Assembly: GCA_946811185.2 (NCBI GenBank)
Contig: OX328109.1
Span: 39,168,129-39,232,128 of the forward strand
Direction: 5' to 3'
DNA length: 64,000 bases
From: Hippopus hippopus
Lineage: Eukaryota > Mollusca > Bivalvia > Cardiida > Cardiidae
The notes beneath the pieces were generated by a model that was not told the DNA's origin, searched no databases, and saw only the letters and a program-made list of their open reading frames with translations. The position numbers and the translations under genes were made by a program. This document shows positions 47,401 through 52,380 of the stretch, piece by piece (position 1 is the stretch's first letter; every line of letters begins with the position of its first letter).

Positions 47401-50268
47401 GCGAAAGCAGCCAGTGGCATTAAACATGTGCAAAGTATATGCACTAAGAAGAGAAACTTCAGGTGTGCAGAAATAGATGCTCTGGCTGCAGTGACATGGT
47501 TAAAAGGATGTTGAATATGGTGATGAATGCCACACAGACAGCTAAGAATGTCTATGTTCTCTTCCAGACAGAAAGAGGGGACTACAGCTGAAGAAACAGA
47601 CCACCCGACTGTGTCAACACTTTTCTCTCTACCAACTGTTAACATTGAGCATATACCTTTGTCTGTGGAACTAAAGTTACCAGCATTTGGTAGTGTAAAA
47701 CAGCTATTGTCTATCTTTTATGCTATAACCAACAGAACTGGCTATCCACAGGAGGTAGAAGTAAACATGGAGGCCAGTGATTCATTCATGTTTGCTGGAA
47801 ATAAACAGGTTTGAAACTTTTTTAAGCTCCTCATCATTTTGTTATCTGTTTTAATGCAGTTAATGCTGTTATTGTTTGAGGACAGAAATTGAGACTCATC
47901 CGTTTTAAAAAAAAATTACAAATGACAAGGTACAGTCAGCTGCCACAGAAGTCTCTCCCCTTACACTTCATTTTTTTGTAGCCAGAGACTCTTGTCTTCC
48001 TTACTATTTATGTGCTAACACAATGGCTGTTTGCACAATCAAAAAACTTCTTTTGTTTGAAAACTCTTTAAAATGGAGTTTATGACAGCAAAGTAGGGAT
48101 TTTGTATCTAAAATATGGGGCTTTGTCTTATGATATTCCTAGAGGAGTCCCCCGTAGCAAACCCTTGTCCAAACAACAAACTGCTGATTCTTCCAAATTG
48201 AAAGTAACTGCAGACAACGAATCAAAAAGAGATACAAATGAGCCGTAGTTCTTTTATAGCGTAAGAAACATTGTTTTAAGAGGAGAAAATGCTGGATACC
48301 AGCATTTTCTCCTCTTCTATCAATGTTTTCAAAAGCTTTCTTCATTAGGGTCTGTAGAAATTTTGATTGTGTTGTAATGGGTTAATTGGTCATAGTAGTT
48401 GATTTGTGATCCAGAAGCTTTTGGGTTTGATCCCTGCTGGTGGGGCAGGTCACATTAGAGTGTCCTTGAGCAAAAACTGTTGAGGCTTTGCCTAGTGCTA
48501 GAGGAAATCAAAATGAAAAAAGCCATGAAAAGGTGAGCTCTTGCTGTGATATTACTAACATGCTGTAGAACAAAGCTTAAGGTCTACGGCCCCTAACTCA
48601 TCTGTAAACATCGACGTTTTCTTAAAGGCTATTCGGCCTATCTCGGCAGCTTCTGTCTTTTAATATGAAAGTAAGGGGGCCGTATACTCACTATCTCATC
48701 AGTAATTATCGTGTAACATTGGCGTTATCGTAAAGGCTATTCGGCACCTTCCGTCTTTTGATATGAGAGTTAGGGGCCGTAGACCTTAAAACAGCATTCA
48801 GTGCTAGATATAGGTAGGGCCTTAATTTGGCCTCAAACAACTTAAGACAAAACTCTATATCAGACAACAAAATTTACACCAGTTCAAATTGAAAGCATTT
48901 ACAGACGACAAAGTAAAGGTGGCTGAAATGATGGAATTTGTCTTTAATAGAGTAGAAACCATTGTCAGAAAAAAAACTGAAAGTGCTGAAAACTGGTATT
49001 TTCATGTTTTCCCACAATGCTTTCAAAAGCCTTCTTTCATATGGTGATGAAAACGCTGGATTTTTTGGTAAAGGGTGAAAGAATATCTTTTGCTTTTTTT
49101 CAGGTGCACTTTAGGGTGTTACCAGGGAAGCCATATCACATGACCTACAATCTGTTCCCATTGGTTGCTGGTCATGTGATGCTCCCAAAGATGCATTTGA
49201 ACATGCTAAGATATCCAGGTACAATGGATGCCATAATACAGAAAATGCTTCCAACCCATGTATTTATAAAGGTAAATAATAGCATTGTAACACTGTCATG
49301 TTGGCAACATGAATTAGATAAGTAGTTTGATATATCATACATGTATATCGTACATGTATGTGTATCTGAGTAAATTATGAGAGGTTTTAGGTATATCAGT
49401 GCCATACGATATTTTGTTATTCTGCAATTAAGCTACCTCTCACCTGATATCTCCTGCATGATAACATAAAATGTTACCAGGCAGGACCTAATTTGCATAT
49501 TTAACTTTGACCGCTGGAACTATTTTCGAACTATATAACAACATAAACAGAATTGCAAATTTCAGGGCACAAAAATGTGCAGTCAGTCCTAAATTACCCA
49601 GCATCTCTACCGAGACCCAGAGAAAATGTCCTAGGCTGCTGTCAAATATAGAAAATAATACTGCCCACCGCTTTTATACGAATATTAACAGTCCTCCGCC
49701 GGCCACTATTTCATCGTCGGAGCAGTTGGCATTTAACTACAGCATCGAGCCAAAAGTGAGTCAAGTTTTTAAATGGTGGACGTAAACAACGTCATACTGA
49801 CTAGAAATTCAGATGGAGTACTCACCAACATTCAGATTCTGTTAAAACAGCACTTTTCCACAACACCTTGTGATACAGATTTTCAATGTAAAACAATGGC
49901 ACATCATTCCACACCTTTAGCAATTGAGTTTTTAAGTCATTAACATTGCTGAACAAATGGAGACTGTTTTTGATCGAATTTTTTATCGATAGCAACACAT
50001 TTTAAATAATATTAAAGTCAGAGGACTGTGCAGGCCAACTTTGCTGAGGTATATTATTATTATTAGCCTTCCAAGTTTTGGTTACACGAGACCTGTGAAA
50101 AGTTGCTTTGTCGTCCTAGTAATTATCTAGTTTTTCAGGGTTGTAAGAGCACAGCAGTGTTTGGTAAAGGGTTTAATAATCAACAAGCAATAATCACATT
50201 GTAGGTTACTATTGTGTTTTATTCTCTTTCAGCCACTTGGGAAGATGTTGCCAGTTGGACAAAAATAA
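17284..50268 (+). CDS. TRAPPC11: TRAPPC11, trafficking protein particle complex subunit 11 (complete, 28 coding exons)
   Basis: A large subunit of the TRAPPIII complex, which in animals acts with Rab1 in ER-to-Golgi transport and autophagy. The 28 exons join without a frame break to 1,121 aa, close to the human protein (about 1,133 aa as I recall). The N-terminal region (residues 1-240: [36 protein letters not shown]) is strongly conserved. The foie gras domain spans roughly residues 250-525 ([37 protein letters not shown]). The C-terminal gryzun-type beta-rich region runs from about 560 to the end ([43 protein letters not shown]). There is no signal peptide or membrane segment. All introns are GT-AG; intron 13 looks U12-type. 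The introns hold most of the window's MITEs. I see no lesion in the reading frame. Confidence 0.97.
17888..18057 (+). CDS. TRAPPC11: TRAPPC11 coding exon 2
   Basis: Residues 69-125 ([20 protein letters not shown] onward to TRVEIVR). It leaves in phase 2. Confidence 0.96.
18106..18331 (-). mobile_element. TTAA MITE (family P)
   Basis: In TRAPPC11 intron 2. The hairpin is diverged. Confidence 0.65.
18415..18745. mobile_element. Family H MITE, diverged
   Basis: It opens TTAAAGGCACTCTAGCACCC and closes TTAGCAGCTAGTGGGCCTTTAA, an imperfect inverted pair. It shares the CCATACTTTTAAAAAGTATG block with the copy at 7130. Confidence 0.6.
18752..18842 (+). mobile_element. TTAA MITE (family P), left third only
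   Basis: TTAACCAATTCATCACACTG through the first hairpin arm (GGAAAAGGAGAAAATACTGG). Confidence 0.6.
18931..19149 (-). mobile_element. TTAA MITE (family P)
   Basis: It is followed after three bases by a copy in the opposite orientation. Confidence 0.75.
19153..19366 (+). mobile_element. TTAA MITE (family P)
   Basis: It forms a tail-to-tail pair with the preceding copy and ends 19 bp before TRAPPC11 exon 3. Confidence 0.75.
19385..19570 (+). CDS. TRAPPC11: TRAPPC11 coding exon 3
   Basis: Residues 125-187 ([35 protein letters not shown]). It enters and leaves with split codons for Arg. Confidence 0.96.
19648..19876 (+). mobile_element. TTAA MITE (family P)
   Basis: It shares its right TTAA with the next copy. 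Confidence 0.8.
19873..20096 (+). mobile_element. TTAA MITE (family P)
   Basis: Second member of a direct tandem pair. The hairpin is slightly shortened. Confidence 0.75.
20639..20738 (+). CDS. TRAPPC11: TRAPPC11 coding exon 4
   Basis: Residues 187-220 ([33 protein letters not shown]). It leaves in phase 0. Confidence 0.96.
21190..21418 (-). mobile_element. TTAA MITE (family P)
   Basis: Intact hairpin centred on GCTGGTTACCAGC; one terminus is GGTAAAGTGTTTA. Confidence 0.85.
21770..21843 (+). CDS. TRAPPC11: TRAPPC11 coding exon 5
   Basis: Residues 221-245 ([19 protein letters not shown]). It leaves in phase 2 (AA/GTAAGT). Confidence 0.95.
21975..22190 (+). mobile_element. SINE body, diverged
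   Basis: It shares ATGATGAAAGTCATTGCAGC, CTGCCAATGGCTGGAAAACA and GATAGATGCACTGGCTGC with the SINE at 22631. The tRNA head is not recognisable. Confidence 0.6.
22221..22243 (+). other. Candidate 23-nt alternative (poison) microexon in TRAPPC11 intron 5
   Basis: Flanked by a strong acceptor (ATTTCTTTTTCAG) and a consensus donor (GTGAGTGG). The normal transcript skips it, since exons 5 and 6 join in frame. Inclusion adds 23 nt, shifts the frame and meets a TGA within exon 6. Confidence 0.4.
22328..22424 (+). CDS. TRAPPC11: TRAPPC11 coding exon 6
   Basis: Residues 245-277 ([29 protein letters not shown]), leading into the foie gras domain. It leaves in phase 0. Confidence 0.96.
22511..23069 (+). 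mobile_element. TTAA MITE (family P) split by a SINE
   Basis: The left part runs to ACCACTATGTTTT (22618-22630). The element resumes with the same 13 bases at 22947 and ends GGCAAAGAGTTA. Confidence 0.85.
22631..22946 (+). mobile_element. tRNA-derived SINE, full length, 13-bp target duplication
   Basis: The head folds like a tRNA: acceptor stem GCCGAGC/GCTCGGC, A box TAGCTCAGTCGGTAG and B box GGGTTCGATCCC. The ~220-bp body includes AAAGCAGCCAGTGGCTTGG and AAAACGGCGTTAAAACACCA, and the tail is ATCAATCAATCA. Perfect flanking repeats of ACCACTATGTTTT mark a young insertion. It resembles molluscan V/Meta-type SINEs; the family is not assigned. Confidence 0.92.
23711..24440. repeat. ~162-bp tandem repeat array, 4-5 units
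   Basis: TTGTCCGGAATATAACTTTG-like starts recur at 23711, 23873, 24035, 24198 and 24359. The units share TTGTTGCAATATTACGGAGT and TTTTTACAGCATTT. It lies in TRAPPC11 intron 6, with a GCGGGC-rich tract just before the array. Confidence 0.9.
24514..24647 (+). CDS. TRAPPC11: TRAPPC11 coding exon 7
   Basis: Residues 278-322 ([31 protein letters not shown]), foie gras domain. It leaves in phase 2 and starts ~75 bp after the 162-bp array. Confidence 0.96.
24939..25129 (+). mobile_element. TTAA MITE (family P), internal deletion
   Basis: The left hairpin arm is missing between CGACCC and CTGGTAACCAGC. Confidence 0.7.
25163..25387 (-). mobile_element. TTAA MITE (family P)
   Basis: TTAA at both ends. 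It ends 27 bp before the exon 8 acceptor, so the branch region is at its edge. Confidence 0.85.
25415..25556 (+). CDS. TRAPPC11: TRAPPC11 coding exon 8
   Basis: Residues 322-369 ([36 protein letters not shown]), one of the most conserved parts of the protein. Of two nearby AGs, CTATCAAG is used because it alone keeps the frame (QFQIFGD). Confidence 0.95.
25557..26100. other. Intron 8 left part, nothing recognised
   Basis: AT-rich, with no repeat family identified by eye. Confidence 0.5.
26101..26363. mobile_element. GAGCC MITE (family G)
   Basis: It starts ATGAGCCATGGTCTGTGAAA and ends TTTGCCAGAGCATAACTGAT. The core is GCCTGCACAGTCTGCACAG. Confidence 0.75.
26461..26513. repeat. GATC palindrome repeat (family D)
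   Basis: GACTGTGTAGATCAAGATTC against GTCTGATCTTGAGCTGCACT; diverged. Confidence 0.6.
26854..26884. mobile_element. GAGCC MITE (family G) terminus
   Basis: TATGAGCCATGCTCAGGG running to GGGGGTTTTAA, where a family P MITE begins. Confidence 0.6.
26882..27102 (+). mobile_element. TTAA MITE (family P), array member 1
   Basis: It shares TTAA 27099-27102 with the next copy. Near the right end it contains a small local triplication of CTTTCAAGG. Confidence 0.85.
27099..27327 (+). mobile_element. TTAA MITE (family P), array member 2
   Basis: A near-consensus copy with a perfect hairpin around GCTGGTAACCAGC. Confidence 0.9.
27324..27455 (-). mobile_element. TTAA MITE (family P), array member 3, internally deleted
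   Basis: Both TTAA ends are kept; the hairpin is lost. It ends 66 bp before exon 9. Confidence 0.8.
27521..27611 (+). CDS. TRAPPC11: TRAPPC11 coding exon 9
   Basis: Residues 370-400 ([28 protein letters not shown]). It leaves in phase 1. Confidence 0.95.
27627..27834 (+). mobile_element. TTAA MITE (family P), right end lost
   Basis: It begins only ~15 bp after exon 9. The hairpin is readable. Confidence 0.7.
28529..28596. repeat. GATC palindrome repeat (family D), near perfect
   Basis: Arms GTGGACAGTGTAGATC and GATCTACACTGTCCAC enclose AGACTGCACATTCTGTGCAG. The whole 68 bp forms one stem. Confidence 0.9.
28672..28860 (+). mobile_element. SINE, diverged
   Basis: It keeps the phrases CCCCCAGCCTAGTTTTGATG and GACATGAATAAGTGAGCTGT. 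The head is only weakly tRNA-like. Confidence 0.55.
28982..29061 (+). CDS. TRAPPC11: TRAPPC11 coding exon 10
   Basis: Residues 400-426 ([20 protein letters not shown]). It enters in phase 1 and leaves in phase 0. The acceptor is TTTCCCTAAAG. Confidence 0.93.
29062..29920. other. Intron 10, no feature seen
   Basis: AT-rich, with one A-run near 29140 and a short GATAAATTATCGATATATAT tract. No known repeat family from this window is present. Confidence 0.5.
29924..30126 (+). mobile_element. TTAA MITE (family P), right end decayed
   Basis: Good hairpin. The termini are CAACCCTTTTCCACATAG and an unclear right end. Confidence 0.7.
30195..30273 (+). CDS. TRAPPC11: TRAPPC11 coding exon 11
   Basis: Residues 427-453 ([20 protein letters not shown]). 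It leaves in phase 1. [11 protein letters not shown] is nearly identical to human. Confidence 0.96.
30763..30899. repeat. Foldback hairpin, ~60-bp arms
   Basis: AATATTATGTTGTAGTAA through GTGCTTGTATTTACTTC pairs with GAAGTAAATACAAGCAC through TTACTACAACATAATATT. It ends a larger AT-rich block starting near 30335. Confidence 0.8.
31141..31352 (-). mobile_element. TTAA MITE (family P), shortened hairpin
   Basis: Right end GTAAAAGGTTAA. A short SINE fragment (CAGCCAGTAGCTTGG) lies just before it. Confidence 0.65.
31413..31467 (+). CDS. TRAPPC11: TRAPPC11 coding exon 12
   Basis: Residues 453-471 ([18 protein letters not shown]). A 55-bp exon with split codons at both ends. Confidence 0.95.
31676..31901 (-). 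mobile_element. TTAA MITE (family P)
   Basis: It contains a 16-A run. One hairpin arm is degraded. Confidence 0.7.
31910..32555. other. Intron 12 middle, no feature seen
   Basis: AT-rich sequence with only short chance ORFs. Confidence 0.5.
32561..33093. mobile_element. GAGCC MITE (family G) split by a TTAA MITE
   Basis: The left part runs to GCAGATACATTAA and the right part resumes TTAAGCCTCTTTTCACAGAG. Its right terminus reaches within ~10 nt of the exon 13 acceptor. Confidence 0.88.
32793..33067 (+). mobile_element. TTAA MITE (family P), nested, with internal duplication
   Basis: The TTAA at each end is derived from the host's CATTAAGCC. A repeated TTTTGAAAACATTGTGGG block lengthens the left arm. 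Confidence 0.92.
33103..33248 (+). CDS. TRAPPC11: TRAPPC11 coding exon 13
   Basis: Residues 471-520 ([30 protein letters not shown]). It leaves in phase 1 at a U12-type donor (T/GTATCCTTT). Confidence 0.95.
33715..33828 (-). mobile_element. TTAA MITE (family P), internal deletion
   Basis: About half length; one hairpin arm is gone. Confidence 0.75.
34065..34293 (+). mobile_element. TTAA MITE (family P)
   Basis: Nearly perfect hairpin; ends TTAACCGTTTACC and GGTATAGAGTTAA. Confidence 0.88.
34550..34770 (-). mobile_element. TTAA MITE (family P)
   Basis: Intact hairpin. It is preceded by a terminal fragment (34508-34550) and followed directly by another truncated copy. Confidence 0.8.
34771..34948 (-). 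mobile_element. TTAA MITE (family P), left end missing
   Basis: It starts inside the element at GCATTTACAGAGGACAAATT and ends GGCAAAGGCTTAA. Confidence 0.65.
35049..35268 (-). mobile_element. TTAA MITE (family P)
   Basis: Hairpin diverged; right end AAAGGATTAA. It is ~90 bp from exon 14. Confidence 0.75.
35356..35417 (+). CDS. TRAPPC11: TRAPPC11 coding exon 14
   Basis: Residues 520-540 ([20 protein letters not shown]). It enters in phase 1 and leaves in phase 0. Its start is fixed by the U12 acceptor and the frame. Confidence 0.9.
35503..35622 (-). mobile_element. TTAA MITE (family P), truncated at hairpin
   Basis: Stops at GAAAACATTG where the 30-bp tandem array begins. Confidence 0.7.
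35633..35722. repeat. 30-bp tandem repeat, 3 units
   Basis: Units beginning TGATAATGATTGAATAATGA at 35641, 35671 and 35701. It sits between two MITE copies. Confidence 0.88.
35727..35939 (-). mobile_element. TTAA MITE (family P)
   Basis: The hairpin is imperfect (TTCTTATTATCAAC at the tip). Confidence 0.7.
36047..36112. repeat. GATC palindrome repeat (family D), diverged
   Basis: GCAGTGCAGACCCAAGATCA against TGATCTTAATCTTCACTG. Confidence 0.65.
36242..36365 (+). CDS. TRAPPC11: TRAPPC11 coding exon 15
   Basis: Residues 541-582 ([31 protein letters not shown]), the linker after the foie gras domain. It leaves in phase 1. Confidence 0.94.
36421..36476. repeat. GATC palindrome repeat (family D)
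   Basis: AGCAAGATCAGACTGCGC against CTGTCTGATCTTGCT. Confidence 0.65.
36508..36736 (+). mobile_element. TTAA MITE (family P)
   Basis: TTAA at both ends; hairpin with few mismatches. Confidence 0.8.
37205..37434 (-). mobile_element. TTAA MITE (family P)
   Basis: Good hairpin. It ends ~40 bp before exon 16. Confidence 0.75.
37476..37606 (+). CDS. TRAPPC11: TRAPPC11 coding exon 16
   Basis: Residues 582-625 ([30 protein letters not shown]), the start of the beta-rich C-terminal half. It leaves in phase 0. Confidence 0.96.
37615..38010. other. Intron 16 left part, no feature seen
   Basis: No family repeat recognised. A degenerate family P fragment follows at about 38010-38150. Confidence 0.45.
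38242..38400 (+). CDS. TRAPPC11: TRAPPC11 coding exon 17
   Basis: Residues 626-678 ([29 protein letters not shown]), phase 0 at both ends. Confidence 0.95.
38436..38560 (+). mobile_element. TTAA MITE (family P), partial
   Basis: TAACCTTTAACTATACAAAC and a decayed hairpin; the right third is absent. Confidence 0.55.
38874..39049 (+). CDS. TRAPPC11: TRAPPC11 coding exon 18
   Basis: Residues 679-737 ([31 protein letters not shown]). The Trp-x-Gly4-Asp-Ala block matches human. It leaves in phase 2. Confidence 0.96.
39134..39200. repeat. GATC palindrome repeat (family D)
   Basis: AAGATGAGACTGCACAAAAC against CATGCAGTCTTATCTTTG. Confidence 0.7.
39206..39429 (-). mobile_element. TTAA MITE (family P)
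   Basis: Left TTAA present; right end GGTAAAGGGCC. Confidence 0.8.
39703..39828 (+). CDS. TRAPPC11: TRAPPC11 coding exon 19
   Basis: Residues 737-779 ([35 protein letters not shown]), a likely beta-sandwich strand region. Confidence 0.95.
39883..40158. mobile_element. Family H MITE
   Basis: Shares AAAGTATGGAAATTATACTA, AAGATAGAGCACCTGGCA and GATTTAAATTTAAATGCATT with the copy at 7130, with the same inverted layout. Confidence 0.7.
40258..40516 (+). mobile_element. TTAA MITE (family P), duplicated arm
   Basis: The right hairpin arm (TTTTCTCCTTTTTCCCACCA) appears twice. Confidence 0.75.
40547..40774 (+). mobile_element. TTAA MITE (family P)
   Basis: TTAA at both ends; good hairpin. Confidence 0.85.
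40935..40978 (+). CDS. TRAPPC11: TRAPPC11 coding exon 20
   Basis: Residues 779-794 ([14 protein letters not shown]). A 44-bp exon, supported by good splice sites and by being needed for frame. It is one of the least conserved segments. Confidence 0.88.
41608..41759 (+). CDS. TRAPPC11: TRAPPC11 coding exon 21
   Basis: Residues 794-844 ([33 protein letters not shown]). An earlier GT at TCGGTAAAC is read through to the better donor CAG/GTAAGCC. Confidence 0.94.
42158..42240. repeat. Foldback hairpin
   Basis: ATTTATGCGGCACAATAAAC pairs with TTTATTGTGCCGCATAAAT. Outer CCACG/GTGG-type blocks extend it imperfectly. Confidence 0.75.
42313..42566. mobile_element. GAGCC MITE (family G)
   Basis: The right terminus CACAGAGCATGGCTCAT is consensus; the left has decayed. 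It serves as the empty-site reference for the insertion at 46586. Confidence 0.8.
42812..43020 (+). mobile_element. TTAA MITE (family P), right end lost
   Basis: It contains a ~22-T run. The hairpin is well kept. It lies just before exon 22. Confidence 0.7.
43044..43169 (+). CDS. TRAPPC11: TRAPPC11 coding exon 22
   Basis: Residues 845-886 ([34 protein letters not shown]), phase 0 at both ends. Confidence 0.96.
43271..43496 (-). mobile_element. TTAA MITE (family P)
   Basis: Followed by decayed fragments of the same family at about 43500-43680 and 43695-43830. Confidence 0.75.
43941..44048 (+). CDS. TRAPPC11: TRAPPC11 coding exon 23
   Basis: Residues 887-922 ([35 protein letters not shown]), phase 0 at both ends. 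Confidence 0.96.
44330..44505 (-). mobile_element. TTAA MITE (family P), hairpin deleted
   Basis: Both outer thirds are readable. Confidence 0.55.
44548..44596 (+). CDS. TRAPPC11: TRAPPC11 coding exon 24
   Basis: Residues 923-939 ([16 protein letters not shown]). A short, variable exon that leaves in phase 1. Confidence 0.9.
45072..45177 (+). CDS. TRAPPC11: TRAPPC11 coding exon 25
   Basis: Residues 939-974 ([29 protein letters not shown]). SECFCL and YIxxWKR match human. Confidence 0.95.
45198..45405 (+). mobile_element. TTAA MITE (family P), interrupted at right end
   Basis: It runs to TGTATGGTAAAGAGA, just before FB-3. The hairpin is shortened. Confidence 0.65.
45429..46332. mobile_element. 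Foldback element with GACAGTTCCCCGACA arrays (FB-3)
   Basis: The left arm (to ~45550) has five or six units of GACAGTTCCCCGACA separated by short variable spacers. The right arm (46205-46332) carries the mirror units TGTCGGGGAACTGTC in matching order. The ~650-bp centre is AT-rich with no convincing ORF. Confidence 0.88.
46488..46963. mobile_element. GAGCC MITE (family G) split by a TTAA MITE
   Basis: Left terminus TATGAGGTATGCTCTGACAA; right terminus ATAGAGCATGGCTCAT. The core GACTGCGCAGGCTGACC is intact. Confidence 0.88.
46586..46813 (-). mobile_element. TTAA MITE (family P), nested
   Basis: Perfect hairpin. TTAA on each side; the host reads ...TTCTATTAACAACT... when the insert is removed. 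Confidence 0.92.
47265..47530 (+). mobile_element. tRNA-derived SINE, decayed
   Basis: CCCAGTAGCATAGTTTGTAA (head) and AAAGCAGCCAGTGGCATTAA (body) follow the order of the SINE at 22631. Confidence 0.6.
47568..47808 (+). CDS. TRAPPC11: TRAPPC11 coding exon 26
   Basis: Residues 974-1054 ([31 protein letters not shown]), the largest coding exon, covering the conserved gryzun-type C-terminal region. Confidence 0.97.
48160..48384 (-). mobile_element. TTAA MITE (family P)
   Basis: Hairpin intact but with a shifted stem sequence; right end TAATGGGTTAA. Confidence 0.7.
48385..48575 (+). mobile_element. tRNA-derived SINE, diverged
   Basis: B-box-like GGGTTTGATCCC, then GAGTGTCCTTGAGCAAAAAC and a tail with TGCTGTGATATTACT. 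Confidence 0.65.
48576..48787. mobile_element. TTAAGGTCTACGG-ended foldback with inner direct repeat
   Basis: The ends TTAAGGTCTACGGCCCCTAA and TTAGGGGCCGTAGACCTTAA are perfect inverted repeats. Inside, a ~90-bp unit (with AAAGGCTATTCGGC and TTCCGTCTTTTGATATGA) occurs twice in direct orientation. Confidence 0.8.
48849..49078 (-). mobile_element. TTAA MITE (family P)
   Basis: Right end GGTAAAGGGTGAAA. It lies ~25 bp before the exon 27 acceptor. Confidence 0.7.
49104..49271 (+). CDS. TRAPPC11: TRAPPC11 coding exon 27
   Basis: Residues 1055-1110 ([37 protein letters not shown]), phase 0 at both ends. Confidence 0.96.
50233..50268 (+). CDS. TRAPPC11: TRAPPC11 coding exon 28 (last)
   Basis: Residues 1111-1121 ([11 protein letters not shown]) and TAA. 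The acceptor is ATTCTCTTTCAG. The 3' UTR end is not determined; an AATAAA overlaps the stop codon and is probably incidental. Confidence 0.9.
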   Translation, partial: PLGKMLPVGQK

Positions 50269-50386
50269 AGATGGCATTTCAAGTTTGTATTTACGGGACA
50301 AATATTGTGCAATTGTAAAACATTCCTTTTTTAGCCGTGTAATATTGTTTGTGCTAAGGGTAAGACTATGTGCATTTGCAAAGAGT

Positions 50387-50447
50387 GTAGACCAAGATCA
50401 GACAGCATACAATATAAAGTCAGACTTTGGATCTACAGTGTATTGTC
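50387..50447. repeat. GATC palindrome repeat (family D), diverged
   Basis: AGTGTAGACCAAGATCAGAC against GTCAGACTTTGGATCTACAG. Confidence 0.65.
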
Positions 50448-50462
50448 AAACGTTCTGTCTTT

Positions 50463-50690
50463 AACTCTATAAATTAATAACAAACAGAAAAATTTTACAC
50501 TCATCCAAGTTTGAAGAATTTGTAGGCAATAAATTAGAAGTGGCTCAAATGGTGGAGATGGTCCTTTGAAAAGGGAGAAAATATTGTTGAAAAAGGAGAA
50601 ATTGCTGGTCACCATTATCCTTTATCCACAATGTTTTCAAAAGTTTTTTTTTCTGAGGGTCGTTATTTAAATCATGTCAACAAGGGTTTA
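50463..50690 (-). mobile_element. TTAA MITE (family P), decayed
   Basis: The order of motifs is kept; the hairpin is broken. Confidence 0.6.
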
Positions 50691-50732
50691 ACTATGAAAT
50701 TGGTGTATTTAGGTCGTATGTATTGTATTTAA

Positions 50733-51244
50733 GTGGCCTTCTGGCAAAAGGGAATTTAATGCATCAGCGAGCAAGTCATCATAATGGCTTGCAACACGCG
50801 AAAAGGGGCATTCGGACATTTGCGTAAAGTGTCGTCTCGGATTAGCCTGCGCAGTCCGCGCAGGCTAATCCGAGACGGCACTTTATGACTACATTAGATT
50901 TTGTGCTACAGTAGACTTGCGCAAAACAGAAAATTACATAAAAACGGAAAATGCCGTCTCGGATTAGCCTGCGCGGACTGCGCAGGCTGATCCGAGACGA
51001 CACTTTACGCAAATGTCCGAATGCCCCTTTTCACGTGTTGCCGGCCTTATAGTTATGGATCCATCAAATCCATTTTGTCAAACAACTGGTGGAATGTTGA
51101 GGTAGAATTGTCCTTTGACATACAGAAATTTTACAAATAACGAAAAGTTTCTACCAAGGTGAGCCTGCACAGACTGTGAAGGCTAACATAGGATTATACT
51201 TTTTGCAGATGTATGAAGCCCCTTTGTCATAGTGCATGACTCAT
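50733..51244. mobile_element. GAGCC MITE (family G) split by a family C MITE
   Basis: The left part ends AGTCATCATAAT and the right part resumes TTATAGTTATGGATCC. The right end CATAGTGCATGACTCAT is decayed. Confidence 0.8.
50786..51046. mobile_element. GC-rich 261-bp MITE (family C), complete
   Basis: The ends GGCTTGCAACACGCGAAAAG and CTTTTCACGTGTTGCCGGCC are inverted repeats. The arms extend ~95 bp and include GGATTAGCCTGCGCAGTCCG, which is itself palindromic. Confidence 0.92.
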
Positions 51245-51292
51245 TGATATATCTCTTTCTTGTTGCTTATGTGACTTTATATGCTTTTTTCA

Positions 51293-51351
51293 GACAGTGT
51301 AGATTGAGACCAGACCGCACATGTGCAGTTTGATCTTGAATCTTCACTGTC
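51293..51351. repeat. GATC palindrome repeat (family D)
   Basis: GACAGTGTAGATTGAGACCA against TGATCTTGAATCTTCACTGTC. Confidence 0.7.
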
Positions 51352-51513
51352 AGATACGCTAAAAGAACGTTGAAATTGCAATTTTTGTGTTTTCGCTATT
51401 GGCTGTAAATTTTCATTTGATGTATAAAGCATTTTAGGGATAAAAGCAGAAGGGTTGGTTAACAACCTATACCATTGTTGTTTTGAGGTGAAAGTGGTTG
51501 GGGTTATACAGTA

Positions 51514-51780
51514 ATGAGCCATACTCTGTGAAAAGGGGGCTTAATGTATTTACGAAAAGTATCCACCCATGTCATCCTGCGCAGTTCACACAGGCTGACA
51601 TTGGCCGAAACTTTTTTGCTATCTTCAAACCTTCTGTATGTGAAAAGATAATTCTACCTCATGATTCAGTCGTTTGTTAGACAAAACTGATTTTGTGGAT
51701 CCGTAATGAGGTGATGTCTTGCTTGGTATCATGCATCCTGGAGATGCATTAAGCCCCCTTTTTGCCAGAGCATGGCTCAT
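51514..51780. mobile_element. GAGCC MITE (family G), complete
   Basis: ATGAGCCATACTCTGTGAAA against TTTGCCAGAGCATGGCTCAT; the subterminal GGGGGCTTAATG/GCATTAAGCCCCC is also inverted. Confidence 0.88.
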
Positions 51781-52012
51781 TTTTAAGTGCATTTTCCCTC
51801 ATTTTGAATATCTTTTTGTGTTGTTGTGATGAGGAAATATGAGGATTGAAAATAAATTACTCTTAACAACGACTGTCTGTTCTTGTTATTGCATGAGCAT
51901 GTACTTCCACCACTGTCGTACCCAAGTGGGCCAAAATATTCACTAATTTATTTATCCACCGATATAACGAATCATCCATTGTGTAATGTAGTATTGACCA
52001 ATGTGATTGATT

Positions 52013-52228
52013 GTTTGGTGTCTTAAACTGCCTTCAAGAGTATAACAGTTGTATCACAGTGACATCTTCCTTAACATTTTTTCTAGGTTTCATCAGCACT
52101 AGGCTGGGTTCTTAAATATATTGCCCAAGGACGCTCCCAACAAAAGAAGACAGAATCCTCGGTTAGAATCAAACTTGAGACTTCTGAATAAATAAACTAT
52201 GTTATCATCACTGTGTTATGCAGGACCA
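52013..52228 (-). mobile_element. tRNA-derived SINE, diverged
   Basis: On the minus strand: TGGTCCTGCATAACACAG head, CCTTGGGCAATATA body and an ATCAATCA-type tail near 52005-52020. Confidence 0.65.
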
Positions 52229-52244
52229 AAGTCATAGAGAATAG

Positions 52245-52380
52245 ATGGATGGTGTCTTGGATGGGTTAAGTTTATCGGGCAAGGCGGAGGAATTTATCTG
52301 GTGAGCCGAAGGCGAACCGGATAAATTTCGGAGCCCAGCCCGATAAACTTAACCCATCCAAGACACCAACCATCTATTCT
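52245..52380. repeat. Foldback hairpin, ~60-bp arms
   Basis: AGAATAGATGG through GGTTAAGTTTATCGGGC pairs with GCCCGATAAACTTAACC through CCATCTATTCT. A wider inverted pair TTTATCCTGTCAC/GTGACAGGATAAA (52382, 52955) suggests a larger element to about 52966. Confidence 0.8.
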
